The position numbers and the translations under genes are program-made. Below the pieces are notes generated by a model, which did not search any database, was not told the origin of the DNA, and was given only the letters and a program-made list of their open reading frames with translations. A stretch of DNA of 64,000 nucleotides from Salipiger sp. H15 (GTDB lineage: Bacteria > Pseudomonadota > Alphaproteobacteria > Rhodobacterales > Rhodobacteraceae). The stretch lies in contig NZ_CP123385.1 of the NCBI RefSeq assembly GCF_040409955.1, forward strand, positions 1-64,000. Reading direction: 5' to 3'. Positions 49,180 to 57,381 of the stretch are shown here, in pieces (within the stretch, counting starts at the first letter, position 1; each line of letters opens with the position of its first letter).

Positions 49180-49701
49180 ATGCTCCGGTATCTGATCCTG
49201 CTCTCTGCGCTTGCGGCGCCGGTCCCCGGCCTTGCCCAGGACTGGCCCGACCGAAACAAGCTCCCGGTTCCGCTCGCGCCCTTCGAGGGCACCATCGGCG
49301 AAACCTACGAGGACTCGACCCCCGACTGGCAGGAGCCCGTCGCCGCGCCCGAGGGGGCGCCCAACGTCATCGTCATCCTGCTCGACGACGTGGGCTTCGG
49401 CCAGACCTCGACCTTCGGCGGGCTGATCCCCACGCCGGCGCTCGACCAGCTGGCGGCCGAAGGCCTTCGCTACACGCGCTTCCACACCACCGCCATCTGC
49501 GGCCCCTCGCGCGCCGCGCTGCTCACCGGGCGCAACCACCACAGCTCGGGCAACGGTTTCCTGATGGAATGGGCGACGGGCTTCCCCAGCTACTCGACCA
49601 TGCTGCCGAAGGAGACCGCCACCATCGGCGAGATCCTGAAGGACAACGGCTATGCCACCTGGTGGTTCGGCAAGGGGCCCGAGAACGTCGAAATTTCATA
49701 A
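49180..49701 (+). pseudogene. arylsulfatase, truncated at the edge of foreign DNA
   Basis: The first about 166 codons of an AtsA-type sulfatase, normally around 750 residues: signal peptide (1-19), metal-binding [13 protein letters not shown], and the formylglycine motif [16 protein letters not shown], where the Cys would be converted. Similarity stops after GYATWWFGK (about 49674); the expected NHNTPDWE-like continuation is replaced by eight unrelated residues and a stop. The rest of the gene is not in the window. The break marks the left edge of the inserted element. Confidence 0.85.
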
Positions 49702-49890
49702 TAAAATCAATGGCGAAGTGTCCCATTGATTGTGCGACGTGACGCCTGAAGAATCAACAGGTTGAAGGGAATGTGTCCCACGTTTCCGAACCTTGTAGAC
49801 GCTCCCCGATACCGTGAATGAGCGTCATCGCCGATCCCTGGCACGACGCCGATCAAGCCCTATGACACCTTGGTTTAAGATGGTGCGGTC

Positions 49891-50074
49891 GTGAAGTTCG
49901 TACGCGTTTTCCGCGACCTGCGCGGCTTGACCCAAGCTCAGCCTGCGGCTACTTCCGGCGTGAACCGAGTTCAGCTCTCGCAGATTGAACCCGGCCACCG
50001 GTCAGGATTGGCTAGCCACTTTGGCGAAGATCGCAGATGCGCTCGGGGTCTCCCTAGACGACTTGGCGCCCTGA
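49891..50074 (+). pseudogene. XRE-type helix-turn-helix regulator with a frameshift
   Basis: The first frame reads VRVFRDLRGLTQAQPAATSG then VNRVQLSQIEPGHRSG, a Cro/C1-type helix-turn-helix. At about 50008-50012 the homology jumps one frame and continues LATLAKIADALGVSLDDLAP to a TGA at 50072-50074. Uninterrupted relatives read through this point, so one base has been lost or gained. Starts with GTG at 49891. Such proteins are often antitoxins or phage regulators; no toxin is seen beside it. Confidence 0.7.
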
Positions 50075-50117
50075 TCTAGGAAATTCACCCGATGAAACCT
50101 GAAGCGAGCACAAACTT

Positions 50118-50330
50118 ATGACTGGTAGCAAGGATAAGCACACAGAGGACTTGCAGCACGAGGCTGGTGACCGCGCGTTCGTTGCTAGCCAACACTTCTC
50201 TGATTTTGTCCGGGACCACCCGTTTGTCGTCGGAAGCGCCGCCCTATCGGAAAAGGCCGTAGAAATCGAAGAGCGGATGGCGGACCTTTACCAGGCGATC
50301 TGGAGGGAACCCATCAAAGAGCGAAGCTAA
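50118..50330 (+). CDS. small hypothetical protein
   Basis: 70 residues, charged and soluble (SKDKHTEDLQHEAGDRAF), no recognised domain. Weak ribosome-binding site. It follows the broken regulator by 43 bp. Base composition is less GC-rich than the host genes. It could be chance, so confidence is low. Confidence 0.45.
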   Translation: MTGSKDKHTEDLQHEAGDRAFVASQHFSDFVRDHPFVVGSAALSEKAVEIEERMADLYQAIWREPIKERS

Positions 50331-50378
50331 CGTCTCTCGCTCTGCAGAGCAGTTCGCCCGCCAGCGCGCCTCAGTATC

Positions 50379-51320
50379 TTACAGCAGATTAAGCTGACGA
50401 GCGCCCGGACGGTGATCAAGGACCTCTTCCACAAACGTGGCCTTCATAAGACTGGCCGCCGAGATTGATTGCTCTTCGCGCAAACGGCAACGAATTGTGT
50501 CATTTGCATTTAGCGTCACGCGCCCTTCTTGGACTCTCCGCTGAAAGTCGAGATCTTCCATCTCGGCCGTAAAGGGCCGATCACCTCCGTCAGTGAACCG
50601 CCACTTGTAGCCATCCTTGAACTGAGCGGAAACGGGCTTAAGCCATGCTTCACGATGGCTGATGTCGACCTCAGGTTCCTTCGGTTCTGGCGGCACGTTC
50701 AGGGATGGGAGGTCTGAGCGGGAAAGAGTGACAGTCCTGCTATCATCGCGTCCGTCGCCAATCTTCAGAGCCTTCAGTCCCTCGACGCTCGAAGCTTTAT
50801 TGCCAAAAGATTCAATGGCCTCGCGCGTTCCTAGGTCTTGCAGCAGATCGACGCACCGGTCCGCAACAACAAAAACCGTCTGCTCTACTGTAATTTGGGT
50901 AGTGCCATCCCCCAGTGGGACAACCTTACTGGGCCGCCTGCCTCTCAGCAGCTTGATGGCCTGGAACACACCCACTGTAGCTGCTGTCGCCGTCCCCGCG
51001 GCTACGCCCACGACCTTCCCGGCATTCATGAGGAGACCCAGCAACTGATCGGCCGCAAGCACCCGGTCCGGGTTAGCCGCGACCGCATCAAGCATGTCGA
51101 TGAGCCAACTTACATCCATGGTAAGGGCGGCCACGAACGAGCCTTCCTTCGTGGCAGTGACCTTCAGTCGAGCCTCGGAACGATCTCCGTTGAGGGCTTT
51201 GTTCGCAGCTTGCACGACATTGCCTAGCGCCAGGAGCGTAGGTGCCAGGTCCCGCACATCAATCTCACCGCCGTCGAAAGGCTTGCCTTCAAAGGCGATC
51301 TCAAACCTTGCTTTGCTCAT
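50379..51320 (-). CDS. uncharacterised accessory protein (IDVRDLAPTLLALG-type family)
   Basis: 313 residues. An N-terminal part FEIAFEGKPFDGGEIDVRDL continues into APTLLALGNVVQAANKALNG, followed by LKVTATKEGSFVAALTM. A glycine/alanine-rich hydrophobic stretch (about 100-122) ends in KLLRGRR, then comes a mixed C-terminal half with a proline-rich linker (LNVPPEPKEPEVD). I recall similar proteins of unknown function scattered across bacterial accessory regions. Codon use and lower GC differ from the host genes, consistent with transfer. No partner gene is visible. Confidence 0.75.
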   Translation of the reverse strand: MSKARFEIAFEGKPFDGGEIDVRDLAPTLLALGNVVQAANKALNGDRSEARLKVTATKEGSFVAALTMDVSWLIDMLDAVAANPDRVLAADQLLGLLMNAGKVVGVAAGTATAATVGVFQAIKLLRGRRPSKVVPLGDGTTQITVEQTVFVVADRCVDLLQDLGTREAIESFGNKASSVEGLKALKIGDGRDDSRTVTLSRSDLPSLNVPPEPKEPEVDISHREAWLKPVSAQFKDGYKWRFTDGGDRPFTAEMEDLDFQRRVQEGRVTLNANDTIRCRLREEQSISAASLMKATFVEEVLDHRPGARQLNLL

Positions 51321-51657
51321 AGAATGTGCCTGCCACTACGCCAGCTTGGATTGCTGATCGAACTTGCTTGCTGCGGACTATATGCCGAAATTCCCCTAAG
51401 CAACCTTAAGTTTAAAATATATTCTTACTGTGGCCCATCACGTCACGTGACTGGGAAAAGCAGCCATACTGCCGCGCGGGCGTCAAACATTGAACCTGAC
51501 CTACCGATCGCTCGAAGGGTAGCAACAATCCACAAATCGCAGAATGGTCAAAATCACACACGTGCCAGCTGAATGTGCCGCACCGCATATCTCCGCAATT
51601 GCTGGAACGTGGGAATCACAAGACTGTGAGGCTTCAGTCTTTACGAATGGAAAAAGA
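51321..51657. other. AT-rich divergent intergenic region
   Basis: 337 bp between two divergent accessory genes. It holds the most AT-rich stretch of the window (51403-51425, AAGTTTAAAATATATTC) and CACGTCACGTG at 51446-51456. Probably promoters for both genes; no consensus can be fixed. Confidence 0.4.
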
Positions 51658-52029
51658 ATGAAGTCTTCTGCTTTTGCAATTCTCGCGACGATCACCATGG
51701 TATCTGGTTGTGCCACCTTGACCAATGACGCCAATGTTCCCGTCGCGCTGTCTTTCAGCACGGGCGACAGCGGCACGTGCAAGCTCAACAATAAGCGGCA
51801 AGCGCAAGAGGTCAGCGTCCCATCCGTCGCGAGCATTCGTCGTTCAGACGACTCGCTCCGCTATGATTGCACGACCTCTCGCGGGAAAAACGCCGTCGGC
51901 GCAATCCCCAGCAGCATGGGCAGCGAGATCGTAGCAAGCGCCGTTTTCCTCGACTTCGGCATCACTGACTCGATCACGGACATGCATCGCAACTATCCGC
52001 CGAGCTACGTTATTCCCGTCGCAAAATAA
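51658..52029 (+). CDS. small lipoprotein
   Basis: 123 residues. Signal peptide MKSSAFAILATITMVSGC with lipobox VSGC (Cys18), then a short domain with two further cysteines (SGTCKLNN, RYDCTTS) that could form a disulfide, and a C-terminal hydrophobic IVASAVFLDFGITDSITD. GGAAAAAGA precedes the ATG. It may be a phage-borne lysogenic-conversion (moron) lipoprotein, given its place between the island edge and the lysis genes; that role is inference. Confidence 0.75.
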   Translation: MKSSAFAILATITMVSGCATLTNDANVPVALSFSTGDSGTCKLNNKRQAQEVSVPSVASIRRSDDSLRYDCTTSRGKNAVGAIPSSMGSEIVASAVFLDFGITDSITDMHRNYPPSYVIPVAK

Positions 52030-52038
52030 TATGTCTGA

Positions 52039-52073
52039 GTTGGATGCCGAATACCCATTATTCGGCATCCAAC
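52039..52073. terminator. bidirectional terminator hairpin
   Basis: 14-bp perfect stem GTTGGATGCCGAAT / ATTCGGCATCCAAC with a 7-nt loop, between the lipoprotein gene and the convergent end of the prophage late operon. Confidence 0.75.
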
Positions 52074-52085
52074 CTCGATCTGATC

Positions 52086-52304
52086 TTAGCAAAAACGCCG
52101 CCGCACCTCATCCAGCGCAGCGCCCATGCTCTCCGCATAACCCTGCTCCGGTTCGCCGGCCTGCGTGAACCACATCCAGCTGCGTTCTGGGTCCGGAAGC
52201 ATGGTCGCGTAGATGCGACCGACCTGGTGCCCGTCCCTGAGCACCTCCCAGTCGTTGTCGCCGTCGTCCCGGCCCGCCACCATCGTTCGTCTGCGTGTCC
52301 ACAT
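52086..52304 (-). CDS. small hypothetical protein at the end of the prophage operon
   Basis: 72 residues from the ATG at 52304 (MWTRRRTMVAGRDDGDNDWE). It looks like a small alpha/beta protein with Trp-rich DPERSWMWFTQAG and a C-terminal helix ESMGAALDEVRRRF. Similar short proteins are common as stand-alone genes in alphaproteobacteria. The frame is open further upstream, but without a good start. Confidence 0.6.
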   Translation of the reverse strand: MWTRRRTMVAGRDDGDNDWEVLRDGHQVGRIYATMLPDPERSWMWFTQAGEPEQGYAESMGAALDEVRRRFC

Positions 52305-52416
52305 GGGGGCAGAGATAAGCGCCACGTGGAAAAAGAAAAAGCCCGGCGCGGTGGCCGGGCAGTCTGGGAAGCAAGGGACCTTCATCGCCGACTTGCAGGC
52401 GCTCAGGGTAGCCCGA

Positions 52417-52647
52417 TCAAGTCTTCCCGCCAAGCGCCTTGACCCAGCGCGACCAGGCGAAGGTTCCACCAGAGACCAGCCCCCAGATCACCACCGCCGC
52501 CGCGATCGACGCCGCGTTGAGATCAATGCTGAGGATCCCGCTGGCCTTGTCGAAGTCGACGAAGGGCAGCGTGGCGGCGAGGCCGGCCAGCGGCAGGAGG
52601 ATGAAGACGCGCAGCAGCAGCGCGATCTGTCCGGTCAGGTTCAACAT
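52417..52647 (-). CDS. small membrane protein, candidate holin
   Basis: 76 residues from the ATG at 52647 (MLNLTGQIALLL), with AAAGGA seven bases upstream. Two membrane segments (about 6-30 and 48-66) and a positively charged end (SRWVKALGGKT). Size, topology and place beside the lysozyme gene fit a holin or holin-associated protein; no sequence motif proves it. Confidence 0.6.
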   Translation of the reverse strand: MLNLTGQIALLLRVFILLPLAGLAATLPFVDFDKASGILSIDLNAASIAAAVVIWGLVSGGTFAWSRWVKALGGKT

Positions 52648-52670
52648 GGTCATGTCCTTTCGGGTCGCGC

Positions 52671-53036
52671 TCACGGCGCGGAGGGAAGCGGCACGCGGCC
52701 GCGGAAAGCACTAGCGCCAAGCGCTAGTCGGTGATCGGGAGAAGGATCAGCAAGGCGCCAGACGCCCGCCTGCAGCCAGCCGTGCCAGTGGCCTTGCCAG
52801 TTGACCGAGGGCGCTAGTTCTGGCGCTTCGGTCGAGCCGTTCCAGGACCAGCTCGGCCCATGCTTCGGCTTGAAGCCGTTGCCAATCGTCAGCAGGGACT
52901 TGTCGCCGCAGCCGCAGGGGCAGAAGAAGAGGAAGGTCTGCTCGCCATCCTCCTCCGGGCAGCTGATCCAGAACGAGCCCGGCAACCGATCCGCGAGGAA
53001 CAGGTTGCGGTCCCGGTAGTGGACGGCCCGGGTCAT
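52671..53036 (-). CDS. DUF6527 family phage protein
   Basis: 121-residue protein with a probable zinc site: FFCPCGCGDKSLLTI and, towards the end, LAPSVNW...HWHGWLQAGVW. This CPCGCG plus His pattern is what I recognise as DUF6527, usually found in prophage lysis or tail regions. The start overlaps the lysozyme stop as ATGA. Function unknown. Confidence 0.75.
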   Translation of the reverse strand: MTRAVHYRDRNLFLADRLPGSFWISCPEEDGEQTFLFFCPCGCGDKSLLTIGNGFKPKHGPSWSWNGSTEAPELAPSVNWQGHWHGWLQAGVWRLADPSPDHRLALGASAFRGRVPLPSAP

Positions 53037-53710
53037 GCTGGAACCGCCTTGCCGAAGATCGAGGCGAAGAAACCCAGGAGCGCCGCGATGAGATCAGTCT
53101 CTCCGACAGCTTTCGCGCCCGCGCCGTCCTCGAGCGCCATAGGCGCGGGGATGCTTGCCGAGCGGCGCGACAGCGCCACCGCACGATCGACCACACCGAA
53201 GTCCTGATCCTGCACGCCGTCGTGCGCCCCCATGACGCGGCGGGTCCAGCCGGTGCCGAAGGTGGAAAAGGTCGAGAGCGTGCTCATCCAGCGCATCCGC
53301 TTGGAACAGAGCGCCACGACGAGCTGCGCCGGGTCGCGATCCATGATGGCCGCGAGCGTGCGCACCCCCATGACCCCATCGACCTGGGTGCCGACGAGTT
53401 CCTGCACGAACCGCACAGCCCGCGCCGGACCCGAGTTCACCGCGAAGTCGTAGAGCGCGTAGTCGACACCGGCCGGGAGCTTGTCGCCCCAGACCTTCTC
53501 CCAATACTGCTCGCGGTAAATCGCGTCGCGCTCACCGGCCTCGAGCAAGCGCACGTCGCGCGAGGGCAGGCCCACGACCTTGCGCCAGGCATCATAGGTC
53601 CGCTGAGTGATGCCCTGGTTGGTGGCACCGCCCGGGTCTTTCGGGTGGTTCACGAAGCCGCCCTCGTGGGTCAGGAGCCACGGCTGGCAGGTTTCGAAAG
53701 TCGCGCGCAT
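53033..53710 (-). CDS. phage lysozyme, glycoside hydrolase family 108
   Basis: Endolysin of 225 residues that cuts the glycan strands of peptidoglycan. The N-terminal GH108 domain has the catalytic Glu16 in LLTHEGGFVNHPKDPGGATN and goes on with QGITQRTYDAWR. A peptidoglycan-binding-3-like domain follows (about 90-165: YALYDFAVNSGPARAVRFVQ). The C-terminus has a short hydrophobic stretch (IAALLGFFASIFG) that might anchor it. GGGAG precedes the ATG at 53710. A broken copy of its 5' end lies 379 bp upstream. Confidence 0.9.
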   Translation of the reverse strand: MRATFETCQPWLLTHEGGFVNHPKDPGGATNQGITQRTYDAWRKVVGLPSRDVRLLEAGERDAIYREQYWEKVWGDKLPAGVDYALYDFAVNSGPARAVRFVQELVGTQVDGVMGVRTLAAIMDRDPAQLVVALCSKRMRWMSTLSTFSTFGTGWTRRVMGAHDGVQDQDFGVVDRAVALSRRSASIPAPMALEDGAGAKAVGETDLIAALLGFFASIFGKAVPA

Positions 53711-54422
53711 GTCGTTCTCCCATGCGAAAGGCCCCGCGCAAAAGCGGAGCGAAATGTCGGGTGAATTGTGGTAGGGTCTCGCTGAGCTCGGCGGGCCGTT
53801 CTCAGCTCTGGTGGATAGGAGGCACCAAGGTTGCACGGTCACTCAACGTGAACCGAAAACTCCTTGCACGAAGATCGCCGCGCTTATCTTGTCCTTAGGG
53901 ATCGGCTTGAAGAATGGAATGCGGGCCGCACCTTTGGCTCGGGCGTGGCGGGAAGACAGTCTCGGCCTGTGGCGTCAACCAGCCGTGGCGTGCGCCACGC
54001 CCACCCCCGGCAAGCGGAAGTACGCCTTTCCACACCTCAGCCCTAGTGGATCAGAAGCCACGGCTGGCAGGTTTTGAAGGTCGTGCGCATGTCGTTCTCC
54101 CAGGCGAATGGCCCCGCGCCATGGCGGGCATGAAGAATCCGGAGATTTGTGGTAGAGAGGCATTGAGCGCGGCGGGTAAGCATGGCCGCCACGATGGCGC
54201 GCGACCCAGGCGGCCACGCATCTATCCTTCCCGGTGTTCCGCCGCGCTCACCTTGTCCTCAGGTAACGGCTTGAAAATGCGGACTGTCCGCTGCACTTAG
54301 AGCTCGGGCGTGGCAAACTATTCGCCTCGGCTTCGCGTCATCCTGACGAGGTGCACGCCACGCCCACACACGACAAGCGGATGTGCGCCTACCCTTTCTT
54401 TCGCCTCTTGTTTCCCGTTTCG
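53665..54422. repeat. 379-bp tandem duplication upstream of and including the lysozyme 5' end
   Basis: Unit 1 is about 53665-54043 and unit 2 about 54044-54422. The start codon of the lysozyme (53710) has a partner ATG at 54089 that reads MRTTFKTCQPWLLIH and then stops. Other matched stretches are GCCACGGCTGGCAGGTTT (53677 and 54056), CGTCCTTAGG-like CTTGTCCT (about 53890 and 54247), CGGCTTGAA and CTCGGGCGTGGC. The copies have diverged, so the event is not recent. The remaining 53711-54524 region shows no supported gene. Confidence 0.7.
54044..54089 (-). pseudogene. broken second copy of the lysozyme 5' end
   Basis: Fifteen codons nearly identical to the lysozyme N-terminus (MRTTFKTCQPWLLIH against MRATFETCQPWLLTH), then TAG. 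Part of unit 2 of the tandem duplication. Confidence 0.7.
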
Positions 54423-54524
54423 CGCCTCGCATTTCTCTATTTGAGCGCGACCTGAACTCTGCCAGCAGGTCCCTTCACCCCCCTAGGGCACTCCCTGTTC
54501 CTGGAAAGCGAAGGCGGGCCGCGC

Positions 54525-54809
54525 TCACCTCCCCTCCTGCAGAGATAGCCGGTCGAGCTTCCCGTCGATCTTCTGCAAGGTCGCCTGGATGCTGCGGAGA
54601 TCGGAGGCCTGCCCGGCCTGCGTCAGCTCGGCCGCCCGGAGGCGTCCGTCCATCCCCCGCCAGCCCTCCTCGAGCCGGGCGATCGACAGCGCCTGGGTCT
54701 CCTGCGTGTTCGTGAGCGTCACATAGCCCGCCGTCACGGTGACCATCATCGCGAGGATGGAGAGGATATTGCCGGTGCTCACCGTGCTGTCGAACTTGAT
54801 CTGCGGCAT
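54525..54809 (-). CDS. phage small membrane/coiled-coil protein
   Basis: 94 residues from the ATG at 54809 (MPQIKFDSTVSTGN), with GAGG eight bases upstream. One membrane segment (about 15-35, ILSILAMMVTVTAGYVTL), then a heptad-rich helix (RLEEGWRGMDGRLRAAELTQ ... LQKIDGKLDRLSLQ). This layout fits an i-spanin-like or holin-accessory protein of a lysis cassette, but the identity is not proven. Confidence 0.65.
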   Translation of the reverse strand: MPQIKFDSTVSTGNILSILAMMVTVTAGYVTLTNTQETQALSIARLEEGWRGMDGRLRAAELTQAGQASDLRSIQATLQKIDGKLDRLSLQEGR

Positions 54810-54870
54810 ATTGTAGACCTCAAAGAAAATCCGCCAGCGGCGGGACGTTACTCTTCTTTGCTTCGCCCGA

Positions 54871-55224
54871 TCAGGCGAAACGGTAGAGCGAGACGGCCAG
54901 CCACATAGCAAGCCGTTCCCAAAGCGGCACGCCATCGGCCGCGAGCGCATCGTGGAAGACCGCGCCTGCGGCCACCCGACCCCATCCCTTCACCGACAGA
55001 AGCCAGTCGTGCAGGCAGGACGCCTTGCGGTAGCGCGGGTCGAGCGGGTCGAAAGCCCACCGCAGGAACAGTGGCACGGAACAGTCGAAGCGCGTGCCGC
55101 TCGGGACGATGATCCAGAGCCCCGAGCCGATGGCCCCAAGTTCCCACGGCACCGGAGTCGAGACCTCGAAGCCGATGCCGCCGACCGGGACATGCCACCC
55201 GGTCAGCCGCGTGTAGGCACTCAC
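54871..55224 (-). CDS. DUF1353 family phage protein
   Basis: 117 residues starting with GTG at 55224 (VSAYTRLTGW); the GTGA overlaps the stop of the preceding gene. The central DCSVPLFLRWAFDPLDPRYR followed by KASCLHDWLL is the DUF1353 signature, with the conserved H-D pair. Common in siphophage genomes near tail-fibre and lysis genes; function unknown. Confidence 0.8.
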   Translation of the reverse strand: MSAYTRLTGWHVPVGGIGFEVSTPVPWELGAIGSGLWIIVPSGTRFDCSVPLFLRWAFDPLDPRYRKASCLHDWLLSVKGWGRVAAGAVFHDALAADGVPLWERLAMWLAVSLYRFA

Positions 55225-55637
55225 GGCCAGAGCGCGTCGGCGGTGATGTCGGCGGGGATCTCCGCCAGGTCCTTCAGCGCGCGCGCCGCGAAGATGTGTG
55301 CCTGCTTGTGCGCCATGGCTGCCTGACCGAAAGAGAACATCGTCTGCGCATCCATCGGGTGCAGCGTGTTGTCCTCGGCAATCCAGGCGAAGTCGCTCTC
55401 CCCGCCATGCCAGCGCAGGTCGCCCGCCTCGGCCCCGGAGGTCATGGCGGCAAGCGCCGAGGTCGCCGCACCGCTCATGTTCTCGCGGTCCTCGGGCCGG
55501 GTCTGGAAGATCACACCGCCGAAGGTGAAGCCGCCGTTGATCCGGCGGTCGCGCTCGGCGGTGATGGCGGACAGCTTGGTGGCGCGTGCTTCGGCCGCAA
55601 TCACCGCTGGGCTGCGGTATGCAGTAAGGTCCATCAT
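55221..55637 (-). CDS. DUF4376 domain phage protein (tail-fibre associated)
   Basis: 138 residues. The DUF4376 pattern is visible: RDRRINGGFTFGGVIFQTRP, WHGGESDFAWIAEDNTLHPM and AQTMFSFGQAAMAHKQAHIF. Such proteins sit next to tail fibres and may help their assembly. Start and stop both overlap the neighbouring genes by 4 bp (ATGA, GTGA), showing tight coupling. Confidence 0.8.
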   Translation of the reverse strand: MMDLTAYRSPAVIAAEARATKLSAITAERDRRINGGFTFGGVIFQTRPEDRENMSGAATSALAAMTSGAEAGDLRWHGGESDFAWIAEDNTLHPMDAQTMFSFGQAAMAHKQAHIFAARALKDLAEIPADITADALWP

Positions 55638-55942
55638 GCGAGCTCCTCGAATTGATATGCAGGCAGCGGCACATCGCCCGAGACAACCTCTTCAGGCTCG
55701 GGGTGCCACAGGCTTTCTGGGAGCTGCCCCGGCGCGTGCGGAGCGATCAGAGGCACCACGATCGCGCCATCGACCCGCGTGACCGGGCCGTTGATGAGCG
55801 GCTCGCCGATCGCCGCAGACGGCATCTCCCCGCCTTCCTCGACGAAGGAGAAATCATAGGGGACGCCGTTCAAGGTGAGGACGTCACCGGCAACCGACGC
55901 CGTCGCGGCCTTGCCCTGAGCGCGCGTGAAGATGAATTTCAT
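55634..55942 (-). CDS. phage hypothetical protein
   Basis: 102 residues, predicted mostly beta at the N-terminus (MKFIFTRAQGKAATASVAGD, YDFSFVEEGGEMP) and proline-rich at the end. Similar short proteins occur between fibre and DUF4376 genes in alphaproteobacterial prophages. It starts 12 bp after the fibre gene. Confidence 0.7.
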   Translation of the reverse strand: MKFIFTRAQGKAATASVAGDVLTLNGVPYDFSFVEEGGEMPSAAIGEPLINGPVTRVDGAIVVPLIAPHAPGQLPESLWHPEPEEVVSGDVPLPAYQFEELA

Positions 55943-55954
55943 GAAGGTTGCTCC

Positions 55955-56473
55955 TTAGAACCAGCGGCCCACTGCGAGCCAGTAGAACGACTGCGTTCCG
56001 GACGTGGACGAGGCGGCGAAGAATACCGGGGTGAAGGTCGAACTTGTCACCGCCGAGACGGTCGCCCAGTTGTTCGAGCCGCGAAGATTGACCTGAAGCG
56101 ACGGAGCAGTCGTGAACGTTGCAGGGAACGTGATCGCCGGCTGCGCCGCGTCCTGGTAGATGCCACCCAAAACGGTCGTCGCGGCGAAAGCGAGACTGGA
56201 GATGTTTCCCCAGCAGAACATCGTCCCGTCGGCGAGCTTGGTGTAGGAGCCGTTGGCGTTGCTGCCGCGCTCGATGATTGCCCCGGTCGGTTGCCCGCCG
56301 GACTGCGAGACGGCGCCGACGATCGTTGCATAGAGGTCCGAGCCGGTGATCCCTTCGAGCTCGTCGATGTGCGTCCCGGTAAGCCAGGAGAACAAGGCCA
56401 GCGCGCGGGCATTGAAGGTGCTCGGGTCATTGAGCGACGGCAGCGTCGGCGCCGGCGTGAGAGAGATGGCCAT
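55955..56473 (-). CDS. phage tail fibre / receptor-binding-like protein
   Basis: 172 residues. An N-terminal helix region (FNARALALFSWLTGTHIDEL) is followed by a beta-rich C-terminal half (GSYTKLADGTMFCWGNIS, TFPATFTTAPSLQVNLRGSN, SFYWLAVGRWF) that resembles the gp53-like C-terminal domain of fibre proteins. It is short for a fibre, so it may trimerise on a tail-tip partner. The start touches the preceding stop (TGATG). Confidence 0.75.
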   Translation of the reverse strand: MAISLTPAPTLPSLNDPSTFNARALALFSWLTGTHIDELEGITGSDLYATIVGAVSQSGGQPTGAIIERGSNANGSYTKLADGTMFCWGNISSLAFAATTVLGGIYQDAAQPAITFPATFTTAPSLQVNLRGSNNWATVSAVTSSTFTPVFFAASSTSGTQSFYWLAVGRWF

Positions 56474-57381
56474 CAGGTCAGTCCTTCGATTTCAAGCTGC
56501 ACGATGGAGACCCCGGCCTTCTTCAGCGGAATCTCGTAGTCCTGGAAGAAGCCGTAGGTCATCGCGCCATGGGTCGAGACGAGGCTCTCGCCAGCGAAGT
56601 AGACCGCCGGCGTGTCGCGGAGGCTGTTGAGGATCCGCTTCACCCGCCCCGCGCCGGAGGCCGGCATGGCGAAGTCGAAATTCACCGGGTCGGACTTCGC
56701 GCGCGGCACGATCGTCCAGGAGCCGAAGTCGTCCACCTCCTTGGTCGAATAGGAGGTCAGTCCGATCGTCGTTCCCTCGAGCGCGTCACCGAGCTTCAGC
56801 ACCTTGCCGATCACGATCTGCCCGACCTTGGCCGTGCCGGTTCCGTCGCCGATGGTGATGTCGATCGTGTATTCGGGATATGCCGCCAGATCGACGAAGA
56901 GCGCCTCCTGGACGTAGTTGTCCAGCGCGGTGGTGAAGAAGCTGAACCAGTCGACGATATCGCTGTCGTCGACCAGCTCGACGGTCTTGTCGTAGGTCTC
57001 CACTGCGGCGTTGCTGGTAACCTGGATACGCACCGAGGCCGCGTCGAGATTGAAGAAGGCAATGCCGGTGACCAGTTCGCCCGCGTCGAGACGGTAGGTG
57101 ATCGTCCCGCTGTTCTCGACCTGGTCGGCGAGCCTCCGGTCGAAGGCCTTCCACAGGTTCGTGGCGCTGACCTCGAACCACCAGGTCCCGTCATCGGTGG
57201 TGGGATCATGGGCCGAATTGGCCGCCTGGACGCTCTCGTAAACCTTGTGGGTGGCCAGCACGATGACGCTGTCGCCGGCGCCGTAGGCCGTGCCGGAATC
57301 CCATTCCGCGTGGTCGTCCTCCGCGATGTTGGACGCCACGAGGATTGCGTCGGTGATCGCGATCGGCGCGATGATCTTCAT
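56473..57381 (-). CDS. phage tail-end protein, unassigned
   Basis: 302 residues directly after the tape measure gene, with a 4-bp overlap. The N-terminal part has EWDSGTAYGAGDSVIVLATH then KVYESVQAANS, a carbohydrate-binding-module 5/12-like pattern; the rest is beta-rich. By position it would be a distal-tail or tip protein, but no DIT or hub motif is recognised. It may mix structural and receptor-binding roles. Confidence 0.7.
   Translation of the reverse strand: MKIIAPIAITDAILVASNIAEDDHAEWDSGTAYGAGDSVIVLATHKVYESVQAANSAHDPTTDDGTWWFEVSATNLWKAFDRRLADQVENSGTITYRLDAGELVTGIAFFNLDAASVRIQVTSNAAVETYDKTVELVDDSDIVDWFSFFTTALDNYVQEALFVDLAAYPEYTIDITIGDGTGTAKVGQIVIGKVLKLGDALEGTTIGLTSYSTKEVDDFGSWTIVPRAKSDPVNFDFAMPASGAGRVKRILNSLRDTPAVYFAGESLVSTHGAMTYGFFQDYEIPLKKAGVSIVQLEIEGLT

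Noticed and set aside
49690..49890. IS element end at the island junction
   Set aside because: Two short TGTCCCA motifs are present, but no inverted terminal repeat, target duplication or transposase fragment could be shown.
53811..54077. 88-codon plus-strand frame in the duplicated region
   Set aside because: Not preserved in the second repeat unit and without RBS or domain.
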